From assembly GCF_022437945.1 (NCBI RefSeq), contig NZ_CP092535.1, positions 620,001-684,000 of the forward strand: a DNA stretch of 64,000 nucleotides, read 5' to 3'. A program made the position numbers and the translations under genes. Positions 1-9,369 of this stretch are shown piece by piece; the first letter of the stretch is position 1; every line of letters begins with the position of its first letter. This DNA is from Nocardioides sp. TF02-7 (GTDB lineage: Bacteria > Actinomycetota > Actinomycetes > Propionibacteriales > Nocardioidaceae). The notes under the pieces were generated by a model. It was not told the DNA's origin. It did not search any database and worked only from the letters and a program-made list of their open reading frames with translations.

Positions 1-852
1 GGAAGTGGAGGAACCGCTCGGGGGGCGTCGTCCTTGGCGAGCGCCCGCAGCCAGAGGATGCCGAGGGTGAAGATGCCCAGGATGAAGACCAGCACCAGCT
101 GGCCGACCGGCGTGCCGTAGGGCTCGACGTAGTCGCGGTTGAAGAGCGCCAGGCCCACCACGACGAGGACGGTCACGCCGACCACGATCTGCACGCTGCG
201 CCGCGTCGACGCGCGGCTGGCGTTGACGCGCTGCCGCATCTCGAGCTCGAGCCGCGCCGACCGGGCCAACGAGCCGAGCACGTCGCGGAGGCCCGGGCCG
301 CGGAGCCGGGCGTTGAGGATCAGCGCCGCGATGATCAGGTCGGCGCCCGGGTCGTCGAGGTCCTCGGCGAACCGCTTGAGCGCCTCGGGCAGCGGCATCC
401 GCACCCGCAGCCGGTCGGAGAGGACGGTGAGCTCCTTCTGGATCGCCGGCGACGCGGCGTACGCCGTCGCGGGGGATCGCCTGCTCGAGACCGACCGCGC
501 CCGCCACGGTGTCGCGCAGCGACTCGGTCCACGCCGCGAGCCCCTCGATCCGCGCGATGCCCTGGCGCGCCGCCCGGGCACCGCCGAACAGCCGGTCCCA
601 GAACAGCACGAGCAGGCCGCACGCCACGGCGAGCACCAGCCAGCGGGTGAGCAGCAGCACGAGCAGGAAGGCGAGGACGGCGAACGGGACCATCCGGCCC
701 GACGCCTGCAGCCGGGCGGTCAGCGACGACGGCGCGCTCGCGACCCGGTCGTCGACCTCGACGCCGACCACGGCGCGCACGAGCAGCACCAGGCCGGCCC
801 CGACGACGGCGCCGAGGAGGACGATCAGCAGCAGGGTCGGGGAGAGGGTCAT
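1..852 (-). CDS. tadB: TadB-like Flp pilus assembly membrane protein (partial, frameshifted)
   Basis: Type II secretion F-domain inner-membrane protein, the platform for assembling Flp/Tad pili with the CpaF motor. The ATG at 852 overlaps the cpaF stop (ATGA), so translation is coupled. Two hydrophobic segments lie in the first 75 residues (TLLLIVLLGAVVGAG, then VPFAVLAFLLVLLL). The conserved cytoplasmic part follows: LAAWTESLRDTVAGAVGLEQ, then SPAIQKELTVLSDRLR and PGADLIIAALILNARLRG. A second hydrophobic pair (VVVGVTVLVVVGLALF, GQLVLVFILGIFTLGILWL) lies near the window edge. One extra G near 478 separates the halves. A second extra G near 21-26 is likely, because removing it gives a more typical APERFLHF ending. 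The gene runs off the window, and tadC would be expected next. Confidence 0.85.
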   Translation of the reverse strand, partial: MTLSPTLLLIVLLGAVVGAGLVLLVRAVVGVEVDDRVASAPSSLTARLQASGRMVPFAVLAFLLVLLLTRWLVLAVACGLLVLFWDRLFGGARAARQGIARIEGLAAWTESLRDTVAGAVGLEQAIPRDGVRRVAGDPEGAHRPLRPAAGADAAARGAQAVRRGPRRPGRRPDHRGADPQRPAPRPGPPRRARLVGPVGAARARDAAARQRQPRVDAAQRADRGRRDRPRRGGPGALQPRLRRALRHAGRPAGAGLHPGHLHPRHPLAAGARQGRRPPSGSSTS

Positions 853-2174
853 CCCACCCGCTCCACCCACGGCGAGGCGGCGCCCGGGACGTAGCCGGCC
901 GCCTCGAGCTCGTCGAGGCACGAGATCGCCGCGGCGGGCACCGCCACGCCCTCCGGCCCCTGCGCGAACACCTCGCTGGAGAGCACGCGACCGTCGACGC
1001 CGTTGACCTCGCGGACCGACGTCACCATCCGGCGCAGCGTGCCGCCCTCGGCGAACTGGTTGACGCGCTCGATGAAGATCACGAAGTCGATCGCGCCGCC
1101 GATGAGCATCATCGTCGCCTCGGCGGGCAGCCGCTCGGCGCTCTGGATGGCGTAGGTGCAGATCCGGTTGAAGACCTCGGCCGAGGAGTTGGCGTGGATG
1201 GTCGACAACGAGCCGTCGTTGCCCTGGCTCATCGCGTTGAGCATCGTGACGATCTCGTCGCCGAGCACCTCGCCGACGATCACTCGGCTGGGGTTCATCC
1301 GCAGCGAGCGCCGCACCAGCTCGGCCATCGCGATCGCCCCGGTGCCCTCGGAGTTGGGCAGCCGCTCCTCGAACGCGACGACGTTGGGGTGGAGGTCGGG
1401 GAACTCCCCCAGGCCGAGCTCGAGCGCCCGCTCCACCGTGATCAGCCGCTCGGACGGGTCGATCTCGTTGGCGAGCGCCCGCAGCAGCGTCGTCTTCCCG
1501 GCGTTGGTGGCGCCGGCGATCATGATGTTCTTGCGTGCCCGCACCGCCGCGGACAGGAACGCCGCGAGGTCCGGGGTGAGCGTGCCGTAGTCGACCAGCG
1601 TGTCGAGCGAGACCCGCGAGAGCCGCGCCCGGCGGATGGAGACCGACGGCCGCTGGCAGACGCCCATCACCGCGGAGAGCCGAGAACCGTCGGGCAGCCG
1701 GATGTCGAGCTGCGGGTTGGCGGTGTCGAAGGGGCGGCTGGTCAGCCCGGAGTAGGCACCGAGCGTCTGCACCAGCTCGATCAGCTCGTCGTCGGAGTCG
1801 GCCACCGGGCCGCCGCGCTCCTCCCGGCCGTCGGCGTAGCCGATGAAGACGTTGTCGCAGCCGTTGATGTCGATGTTCTCGACCTCGGGGTCGTCGAGCA
1901 GCGGCTGCAGCCGGCCGACGCCGAAGAGCGCCGCGTGGATGCCCTCGGCGAGGCTGGTCTCCTCGTCGGGGGTCGGCGGCGTCCGGCCCGAGCGGACCTC
2001 CTCGCGGGCGTACTGGTCGAGCACCCGGCCGATCACCGCGCGCGCGAACTGCCGCTCGTCCTCCGCCGACATCGGCGGCAGGTTGTTGTCGGCGTCCTCG
2101 CGCCGCTGGCGGGAGATGATGTCGGCGACCTGCTCGCGCAGGCCGCGCACCAGCTGCTGGTCGATCACGGCCAT
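849..2174 (-). CDS. cpaF: CpaF/TadA pilus assembly ATPase
   Basis: Hexameric secretion ATPase that powers Flp/Tad pilus extension, 441 residues and intact. Seen directly: Walker A AGATNAGKTTLLRA (about residue 220), Asp-box FPDLHPNVVAFEERL, Walker B region PSRVIVGEVLGDEIV and His-box STIHANSSAEVFNR. The N-terminal portion (residues 1-150) is the usual all-alpha plus PAS-like domain. The ATG at 2174 shares its A with the upstream cpaE stop (TGATG), and the stop overlaps tadB. The chain cpaB-cpaE-cpaF-tadB therefore looks like one translationally coupled operon. A VirB11-type ATPase for another machine is the only alternative; the neighbours favour Tad. Confidence 0.95.
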   Translation of the reverse strand: MAVIDQQLVRGLREQVADIISRQRREDADNNLPPMSAEDERQFARAVIGRVLDQYAREEVRSGRTPPTPDEETSLAEGIHAALFGVGRLQPLLDDPEVENIDINGCDNVFIGYADGREERGGPVADSDDELIELVQTLGAYSGLTSRPFDTANPQLDIRLPDGSRLSAVMGVCQRPSVSIRRARLSRVSLDTLVDYGTLTPDLAAFLSAAVRARKNIMIAGATNAGKTTLLRALANEIDPSERLITVERALELGLGEFPDLHPNVVAFEERLPNSEGTGAIAMAELVRRSLRMNPSRVIVGEVLGDEIVTMLNAMSQGNDGSLSTIHANSSAEVFNRICTYAIQSAERLPAEATMMLIGGAIDFVIFIERVNQFAEGGTLRRMVTSVREVNGVDGRVLSSEVFAQGPEGVAVPAAAISCLDELEAAGYVPGAASPWVERVG

Positions 2175-2953
2175 CACCTGCCTCCTGCCGCGTCGGTCGT
2201 GCGGATGCCGGCGGCCAGCCGCTGGGCGAGCTGGAGCCCGGACCTGCCGAGCAGCGTGCGGCGGAACTGCCCCGCCCGCTCCCCCGCCAGCACGGCGGCC
2301 CCCTTGTCGTCGTCGGCCGCGATGCCCAGCACGACGACGTGCAGGCCGTCGGCGTCGAGCAGCTGTTGCAGGTCGGCGGGGCTGCGGGTGTCGCGGTAGG
2401 ACGTCGTCACCACCACGCCGACCGGCGTGCCGCCCGGGCTGCCCAGGCCGAGCGGCTGCCGCAGCGACCGCAGCCGCTCGCGGAGGTGGGCGACGCCGGA
2501 GATGTCGGGCCGGGTCACCATCACGACGGCGTCGGCGCCGGTCAGCACCGGCATCGAGGAGGTCCCGGGCACGAGCCGCCCGCAGTCGGCCAGCACGTCG
2601 GTGCGGTGCTGCCGGAACACGGCGGGGAGCTGGCCCCAGGCGCCGCCCAGGCCGCCGCCCTGCTCGGGGGCGGTGAGGCCGACCAGCACGTCGGCACCCG
2701 TCGCCGTCTGCTGCAGGTGCTCGGCGAGGTCGGTCTCGGAGACGCCCCGGCGCACCGCGGCCCCGAGCGACAGCAGGCCGCGGTCGGGGTCGAGCGGGCC
2801 ACCCGCCACGGTGCGGTTGCGCCACAGGACGTCGCCCCCGGCGGGGTCGACGTCGGCCAGCACGACCGGCGCGGGCCAGGTGGCCGCGAGGGCGGCGGCC
2901 ACGGTCGACACGCCGGGCGACCCCTTCGCGGAGGCGAGGGCGAAGACCGTCAC
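2174..2953 (-). CDS. cpaE: CpaE-like MinD/ParA family protein
   Basis: P-loop protein of the MinD/CpaE family, thought to localise the pilus machine to the membrane or pole. 259 residues from a GTG that overlaps the cpaB stop (GTGA). The N-terminus FALASAKGSPGVSTVAAAL is a deviant Walker A (KGSPGVST), followed by VVLADVDPAGGDVLWR, the usual D-x-D-x-x-G-G-D segment. VLADCGRLVPG and VVMVTRPDISGVAHLRERL match the switch II and post-P-loop region. The protein lacks the N-terminal receiver-like domain of longer CpaE proteins, as often in actinobacteria. No frameshift. Confidence 0.8.
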   Translation of the reverse strand: MTVFALASAKGSPGVSTVAAALAATWPAPVVLADVDPAGGDVLWRNRTVAGGPLDPDRGLLSLGAAVRRGVSETDLAEHLQQTATGADVLVGLTAPEQGGGLGGAWGQLPAVFRQHRTDVLADCGRLVPGTSSMPVLTGADAVVMVTRPDISGVAHLRERLRSLRQPLGLGSPGGTPVGVVVTTSYRDTRSPADLQQLLDADGLHVVVLGIAADDDKGAAVLAGERAGQFRRTLLGRSGLQLAQRLAAGIRTTDAAGGR

Positions 2954-3678
2954 TCGCCCACCTCGAGCTCGACGTCGGGGTCCTGCCCGGAGGCGACGAT
3001 CGCGACGCCCGCCTCGCCGGCGCTGGCGGCGGCGATGACGTCGCCCGAGACCTCGGCCGGCACCAGCAGGTAGGCCGACGACACCCGGTCGGAGACGAAC
3101 TCCTCGTCCTCGGCCCGCTCGATCGACAGGACGTACGCCGTGCCGATGAACTGCGGCTTCGAACCGGCCCCGGTGGTCTTGCTCGCCCGCCACAGCTGGA
3201 CGAGGTCGCCGGGCCGGACCTTGCCGGCGGCGGAGCGGGACGGGTCGAGCGGCACCGACACGACCGCCTTCTCCGCGTCGATCGGGTCCTCGGTGGTCAC
3301 CATCCGCTCGTCGAGGAGCGTGTTGGCGGAGATGCTGCTGGCGGCGTAGGCACCGACCACCTGGTCGGCGTACTCCTCGCCGATCAGGTCCAGGCCCTCG
3401 CTGGCGACCTGCGCCACCTCGAGGTCGTCGGCGGTGATCTCGGCGCCGGCCTCGATGTCGCGGGCGGCGACGAGCACCGGCACCCGGCTGTCCATCCGGA
3501 CCGCGAGCAGACCGGCGACGAGGGCGCCGCCGACGATGAGCAGCAGCGCGAGCGCCGCCAGCGCAGGGCGCCGCTGCCGGGGCGGGCTGACCTGCTGCCG
3601 GCCCGCCGGGCCTCCGGCCGCGCGGGCCGCCCGGGAGCGCTGTCGGTCGGCGAGGTTGCCGCTGATGTCGGTGCTCAC
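2950..3678 (-). CDS. cpaB: SAF-domain pilus assembly protein (CpaB/RcpC-like)
   Basis: 242 residues. A basic cytoplasmic N-terminus (QRSRAARAAGG) is followed by one membrane helix at about 40-60 (ALAALALLLIVGGALVAGLL) and then a SAF domain (VPVLVAARDIEAGAEITADD) with the characteristic PGDLVQLW segment near residue 155. CpaB-type proteins sit in the periplasm and help gate the Flp pilus channel. The GTG start at 3678 follows AGGAGG at a 4-base spacing, a strong site. It is the first gene of the operon, and its promoter should lie in 3679-3959 facing away from the WXG100 gene. Confidence 0.8.
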   Translation of the reverse strand: MSTDISGNLADRQRSRAARAAGGPAGRQQVSPPRQRRPALAALALLLIVGGALVAGLLAVRMDSRVPVLVAARDIEAGAEITADDLEVAQVASEGLDLIGEEYADQVVGAYAASSISANTLLDERMVTTEDPIDAEKAVVSVPLDPSRSAAGKVRPGDLVQLWRASKTTGAGSKPQFIGTAYVLSIERAEDEEFVSDRVSSAYLLVPAEVSGDVIAAASAGEAGVAIVASGQDPDVELEVGE

Positions 3679-3959
3679 ATGTCCTCCTGAAGCCGGAACG
3701 GCCTCTTCCTACCCCATGTCGTCCGGAGTCACGCCTGGCCGGACACCATCTTCCGTCACTCGTCCGCCCGCGGGGACGAGGGGTGCGCGGCGACGCCCAG
3801 CATGGTCAGACCGGCCGGGTGGATGCAAGGCGACGACCACGGGCCGGCGGCAGCCGGCCGGGACCGTCGAGCCGATTTCCCGGGTCCCGATGTTTCGGGG
3901 TATCGGGGGCGGGTAGGCCGGTCCCGTCAGGGTTTACATCTCACCTACAGGAGTTCGAC
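3679..3959. promoter_or_regulatory. Divergent promoter region, cpaB versus WXG100 gene
   Basis: 281 non-coding bases between two divergent start codons. The right end carries CAGGAG seven bases before the WXG100 ATG. A small hairpin (CCCGATGTTTCGGG, about 3888-3901) sits about 60 bases before it. Promoter hexamers were not assigned with confidence. The shared region could link expression of the pilus and type VII genes. Confidence 0.45.
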
Positions 3960-4263
3960 ATGGCTGGACCCGACGGCAGCATCTCCATCGACCACGGAAC
4001 CATCGAGGCTCAGGCCAAGAACCTCGGCGACCTCAAGAACGAGCTCGAGAACGCCGTGCAGACCACCAGCGGCCAGATCCAGAGCCTCTACGACTCCGGC
4101 GCCTTCAAGGGTCTCTCCGGTACGTCGTTCCAGGGAGATCTACTCCCGCTGGCAGAAGGAGTCCGGCGACCTGTTCGCGGTCATCGACGAGTTCGTGACC
4201 TACCTCGGCAAGGCGTCCTCCGCGTTCTCGGAGGTCGACCAGGCGTTCACCATCAAGCTCTGA
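3960..4263 (+). CDS. WXG100-family secreted protein, F-x-G variant (frameshifted)
   Basis: Small helical-hairpin substrate or partner of a type VII secretion system. With one extra G near 4133 removed it is exactly 100 residues, the family length. The turn is AFKGLSGTSFQEIYSRW: the usual W-x-G is F-K-G, and the conserved spacing to the later aromatic (F at +8) and W at +15 is kept. Both halves are clearly family-like (ELENAVQTTSGQIQSLYDSG, then SGDLFAVIDEFVTYLGKASS). CAGGAG precedes the ATG. It lies back to back with cpaB and converges on the EccC gene, which probably exports it. Without the correction the N-terminal frame runs into unrelated sequence. Confidence 0.85.
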
Positions 4264-4295
4264 GCCCGTCCGCGGCGGACGACCCGCCGCACCCC

Positions 4296-4326
4296 ACGGC
4301 CCGGCACCACCTCGGTGCCGGGCCGT
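4296..4326. terminator. Bidirectional hairpin terminator
   Basis: Perfect 13-bp stem (ACGGCCCGGCACC, loop ACCTC, GGTGCCGGGCCGT) between the convergent ends of the WXG100 gene and the EccC gene. No U-tract follows, which is common in high-GC actinobacteria. Confidence 0.7.
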
Positions 4327-4359
4327 CGTCGTGCAGAGCCGTCGTCGTGCAGGGGCACC

Positions 4360-7300
4360 TCAGTCGACGAGCGGCACCTGGACGCCCACCTGCTCGCCGT
4401 TGCCCGGGAACACGACGCCGCGGCCGGGCTGCACCCGGGCCACCAGCGAGGTCCGCGACACCCGGCCACCGAACACGTCGCCCTGGAGCGGCTCCTGCGG
4501 CGACAGCAGCAGGCCCTTGCGCCCGGCCCGGGCCTCGACCACCCACCCGGAGAAGCCCGCGCTGAGCTCGCTGACCCCGCCACCCAGCACCACGTTGAAC
4601 CCGCGGTCGCGCGCCTGCCGCACGAGGGCGCCCATCACCGGCGCCAGCGGACCCTCCTTGAGCCGCTCGCCGTCGTCGATCAGCACCAGGGAGCCGTTCT
4701 GGAGGGCACGCAGCCGCTCCACGACCGCCTCCTGGGCGTGGTCCACGCCGACCAGGGCGTCGTCGCCGAGGTCGTCGGAGAGGGCGTTGGCGGTCGGGGT
4801 GAACCCCAGGATCTGCCGGCCCTGCCCACGCGCCCACCGCGCCACGAAGCGCAGCGCGTTGGTGCGGCCGCTGGAGGGCGGCCCCACGACCAGGACCGGT
4901 GTGGTCGCGTCCACCGCGACCAGCTCGAGCCGGTCTCCGCCGATCGCCAGCGGCACCAGGGCCGGCCGCAACGGGGCCGGGTCGGCGAGCACTTCGGCGG
5001 CGGCGACCCTCGGCCGGCAGCGCCGCCAGCCGGAACGGGACCTGCGCCGGCGGGACCGGAGCGTCCGCCTCCTCGGCCGCGGTCAGCTTGGCGCCCAGCT
5101 CGCGGACGTACGCGCTCTGCGCGGCGCCGGCGACGTCGTCGCCGAGGACGGCGACCTGGGCCTCGATCCCCGAGTCCGCCCACAGCCCGCGGCCGTCGGC
5201 GAGGTGCTCGGGCACGTCCTTGGCCTTGAGGCCGCCGCTCGTGTAGTCGCTGCGGTCGGGCAGGCGGAGCAGCAGCTTGTGCTCGACGAGGGGAGGCCAC
5301 CCGGCCGGAGAGCAGCGAACGGTCGCCCGACACCATGACCTGGACGCCGACGCTGGCGCCCTCCCGGAGCAGCCCCAGCATCCGGTCGTTGAGGCGGCCC
5401 ACGTCGACCTCGGACAGGTCGGAGACGAAGCCCTCCCAGCGGTCGAGCAGCAGCACGACGTAGGGCAGCCGCTCGTCGGCCGGCACGGCCCGCCGCTGCT
5501 CGTCGATGTCGGCGAACCCGGACCGGCCGAGCACGTCCTGGCGTCGCTTGACCTCCTCGCCGAGCCGTTCCAGGAGCCGGCTCGCGCGCTCGACCTCGGT
5601 GCGCTGCACGACCGCGCCGGTGTGCGGCAGCGCGGTCAGGGGGCAGCAGCGCGCCGTTGCCGCAGTCGAGGCCGTAGAGGTGGAGGTCGCGGGAGCGGGT
5701 CACCTCGGCGAGCCCGGCCGCGATCGTGCGCAGCGCCGTCGAGCGTCCCGACCGCGGCCCGCCGACGACGTAGAGGTGGCCGGACCCGCCGAGGACGAAC
5801 TCCCGGGGCCGCTGGGCCTGGTCGGCGGGGTGGTCCTCCAGCGCCCAGGGCGCCCCCCAGCCCACCACCCGGTCGTCGTCGGGCGTGCCCGCGAGCTCGC
5901 GCAGCCGCGCCAGCCCGACCGGGGTGGGAAGCTCGGGCAGCCAGGGCGAGTGCTGCTCCGTGATCCCGCGCAGCCGGGTGGCGCCGCGGACCGCGTCGAC
6001 GAGGACGGAGAGGTCGGTGTCGCCCTCGTCGGTCTGCTTGCCCTCCTTCTTCGGCCGGGCGGGCGCGGGGTGGCCGACCACGGTCCAGCCGACCGGCCAC
6101 ACCAGCGGCTCCTCGCGCTCCGCCTCCGCTGCCACGACCGCCCCCGGTCGCGCACCGCCGACGCGGCCGGCCTGGAACGGCAGCAGGGACGAGTGCCCCA
6201 GCCGCGCGTAGCCGCGTCCGGGCTGGTCGGCGCCGATCGTCGCGGAGTCGGGCGCGTCGATGACGTCCTTCGACTCCGACTCGTCGGTCACCCGGAGCGC
6301 GATCCGCAGGTTGGTGTTGGCGCGGATGTCGTTGGAGATCACGCCCGAGGGCCGCTGGGTGGCCAGCACCAGGTGGATGCCGAGCGACCGGCCGCGCTGG
6401 GCGATGGTGACGAGCCCGGTCACGAAGTCGGGCAGCTCCGCCTTGAGACTCGCGAACTCGTCGATCACGATCGCCAGCCGCGGGATGGTGGGCAGCGTGG
6501 GGTCGCGCCGCTGCAACGCCCAGTAGTCCTCGAGGTCCTTGGCGCCGGGACCCGCGAGGAGGTGCTCGCGCCTGCGCAGCTCGGCCCCCAGCGAGGTGAG
6601 CGCCCGGGCGACCAGGTGGGTGTCGAGGTCGGTCACCATGCCGACGGTGTGCGGCAGCCGCGCGCAGTCCTTGAACGCCGACCCGCCCTTGTAGTCCACG
6701 AGCACGAACGTCATCTGCTCCGGGCTGTTCGCCACCGCCAGCGAGGCGACGATCGTCTGCAGCAGCTCGGACTTGCCCGAGCCGGTGGTGCCGGCGACGA
6801 GCGCGTGCGGGCCGTCGCGGCGTACGTCGAGCCGGAACGGACCGTCGAAGCCGACCCCGATGACGACGTCGGTGCGCGCCTCCGGCCCCCACCGCCGGGC
6901 GACGAGCTCCGGCGTCGGGTCGGCGAGCCCGATGCAGTCGAGCAGGCGGGCCGAGGACGGCAGGCCGGACACCTCGACGTCCGGCGTGGTGTCGCGGACG
7001 GGGGCCAGCGCGCGGCCGAGCCGGGTCGCCCAGGCCGGCTCGACGAGGTCGGGGCGGATCCTGGCGACCGCTTCGGAGCCGGTGCGGCGCAGCTCGACGA
7101 GCCCCTCGCGGACGTCGAGGACGGCACGGCACTCCTCGGGCAGCGACCGCTGGTCCTCGTCGAGGCAGACCACCCGGACGCCGACGGCGGGGCCGTCGCG
7201 CAGCACGCCGACGATGCCGGGCAGCGCGCGCAGCCGCCGCGCGCCGTCGAGCACCACCAGCACGTCGGGGGCGCGGCGTCTGGTCGCCGGGCAGCGCGAC

Positions 7301-8918
7301 CCGGTGCTCGTCGCCGGACCGGTCGGCGATCAGCTGGCCGAGCTCGGCCAGCCGGCGGGCGACGGAGTCCTGGTCGGTGCCGAGCGTGGCGCCGACCGGC
7401 TCCCCGGCCGGCGGCAGTGCGGGAGCCAGCGCAGCCAGCCCCACTGCTGCTCGCGCTCCGCGCCGGTCAGCACGACCAGGTCGAGGTCGCCGGGCGCGTG
7501 CAGCACCGCCGCCTGCCCGAGCAGCCACCGGGCGAGCGAGTCGACCCCTGCCTGCTCGCCGCAGAGGCCGATGACAGGGACGTCCCGCATCGAGATGGCG
7601 ACCGGGACGTCGCCGATCACGTCCGGCTCCGGCGGCTCCTCGGTCTCCTTGCGTGCGCGGTCGGTGATCGTGATCGGCGACGGCCGGTCGGCGACGCCGA
7701 CGCGCAGGGTGAGGTAGTCGGGGTCGGAGCGCCGCCGCATCCACAGCTCGTGGCCCGGCCCCACGGCGTCGAGGAGGACGCGCGCCGGGTCGGGCCGGTC
7801 GGCGCGCAGGTCCTCCCGGAAGAGCCGCTGCGCCCGTGCGATCCGGCGCCGCACCGAGAACGTGTCCGACCGGAACTCGATCATCTGCTCGCGGTAGGTG
7901 CGGGCGGCGCCGCTGCGCTGCGAGATCAGGTTGAAGATCGCGAGGAACGGTGACAGCACCGCGAACATCATGAAGCGCCAGTTGTCGAAGACCAGGCACA
8001 TCGGGACGGCCATGAAGAGCGGCGCGATGACGATCGGCCACGGCACGGTCTGCCGCCGCGGCTTGACCGGCTCGGCCGGCAGCACGAACGCGTTCTCCCG
8101 CTCGGGCCGCAGCAGCCGCGGCGGCCGGTTGAAGTCGATGCCGAGCACGTCGTCGCTGGGGCTGGTGTCGGCGTCGGGCTGCCACACCCGCCGCCACTGC
8201 AGGAGGGTCTCGCCGATCCGCAGGTCGGCGCCCTCGGCCCAGACCAGGTCGCGCGGCTCCGGATCCGGCTCGGCCGGCCGGACGCCGCGGCGCTCGGCCC
8301 TCCGTGCCGCTCGCCGCTCCCGCCGCCGGGACCGCTTCCGGCGGCGGCGCTCGCGACGGGTCAGCGCCTCGTCGGGGGAGCAGCTCCACCGCGGCGGCGT
8401 CCTCCTCGTCGTTCTCCGGGTCGGGCCCGAACGGGTCGCGACCGTCGATCCGTACGTCGAGGGCGTGGGCGACGACCTCGACCTCGGCGTCGGTCGTCAC
8501 CCGGATGACGAGCGCGTCGGCGGGGGAGGAACAGGTCGGGCAGCGACATGCCGGCCGCCCCGTTGCCGACCTGGTGCTCACCGATGCCGAACCGGTGGAC
8601 CCGCCCCGCGCCCGGGCCCGAGACCACCCGCAGCTCCACCACGCCGTGCGGCAGCGCCGCGTCGTAGCCGTCCGGCTCGTGCAGGGCGACGACGCACCCG
8701 GGACGGACGCCCGCCTGGCGCAGCGTCCAGCCGACGTCGACGCGCCGTCCGTCGACCCACACCGCGACCTGCCGGGCGAAGGCCGGGTGCATCTCGCCGC
8801 CGGTGGCCGCCAGCAACCGCGGCAGCAGCTCGGCCACCTCGGTCTCCGGGTCGGCGTCGACGAGCACGTCGCACCGCGCACCCGTGGCGCCGTTGGCGAG
8901 GCTGAGGCTGAATCGCAC
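4360..8918 (-). CDS. eccC: Type VII secretion FtsK/SpoIIIE ATPase, EccC/EssC type with N-terminal FHA region (multiple frameshifts)
   Basis: Membrane motor of a type VII system. Reconstructed length is 1517 residues after removing extra bases near 8526, 8378, 7268, 5640, 5294 and 5014 and restoring one near 7415. Order: an N-terminal domain and FHA-like segment (VVSGPGAGRVHRFGIGEHQV, about 95-120), two membrane helices near 285-330 (PWPIVIAPLFMAVPMCLVF; FMMFAVLSPFLAIFNLI), then three ATPase domains. Domain 1 has canonical Walker A AGTTGSGKSELLQT and Walker B LAIVIDEFASL. Domains 2 (GGPRSGRSTALR) and 3 (GPPSSGRTNALR) have degenerate P-loops, as in EccC/EssC, where domain 1 drives transport. 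FHA at the N-terminus is EssC-like and unusual beside a mycobacterial-style EspC neighbour. The GTG start at 8918 follows GGAAGGGATCC. No EccB, EccD, EccE or mycosin is present in the window. Confidence 0.9.
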
Positions 8919-9027
8919 CGGGATCCCTTCCGTCGACGGCAGCGCCGTCCCGACATCCTAGGGAGGACTTCCCGGGCAACCGCGTGCCCACACGTTTGAC
9001 CCCGGCAGCAGCGGGAAAGGCGCAGGC
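8919..9027. promoter_or_regulatory. Divergent promoter region, eccC versus EspC-like operon
   Basis: 109 non-coding bases separating the eccC GTG (minus) from the EspC-like ATG (plus). It must hold promoters for both, but I see no confident hexamers or dyad. The purine-rich GCGGGAAAGGCG just upstream of 9028 can serve as ribosome binding site. Confidence 0.4.
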
Positions 9028-9369
9028 ATGGCCATCCGGATGAGCGCTGAGGTCGCTGCCCGCGTCAAGGACCGGTTCGACAACCTCAGCAACGAGTTCG
9101 ACGAGACCGCGCCGCTGTTCGGCGCGCAGGTCAGCCACCTGGAGTCGGCGTGCGGCGAGTTCTCCGACGAGGTGGCGACCGGCTGCGACACCATGCGGAT
9201 CGGCTGGCGGACCGTGCTCGAGACCGGCACCACCAGCGCGGGGCTGATCGCAGGCAACACCAACGCCCTCCACGTCGACCTCACGGCGATCGACCAGGAC
9301 TACTCCTGGCAGTTCGACCTGTCCGGCACCTCCACCGCCGCGCCGCCACGCAACCGAGGGATGTACTGA
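9028..9369 (+). CDS. EspC/WXG-like small type VII-associated protein
   Basis: 113 residues, intact, helical and without signal peptide. The pattern (repeated small/hydrophobic positions, GEFSDEVATGCDTMRIGW near residue 45-60, SAGLIAGNTNALHVDLTAIDQDY near 70-95) resembles the EspC/DUF2580 group of ESX-secreted proteins; this is family-level recognition only. Its stop shares a base with the next start (TGATG), so it is coupled to the 717-residue gene and may be its co-secreted partner or chaperone. It is transcribed divergently from eccC. Confidence 0.65.
   Translation: MAIRMSAEVAARVKDRFDNLSNEFDETAPLFGAQVSHLESACGEFSDEVATGCDTMRIGWRTVLETGTTSAGLIAGNTNALHVDLTAIDQDYSWQFDLSGTSTAAPPRNRGMY

Noticed and set aside
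4323..4353. Two copies of GCCGTCGTCGTGCAG next to the WXG100/eccC terminator
   Set aside because: Only two short copies of a low-complexity sequence; not enough to call a functional repeat.
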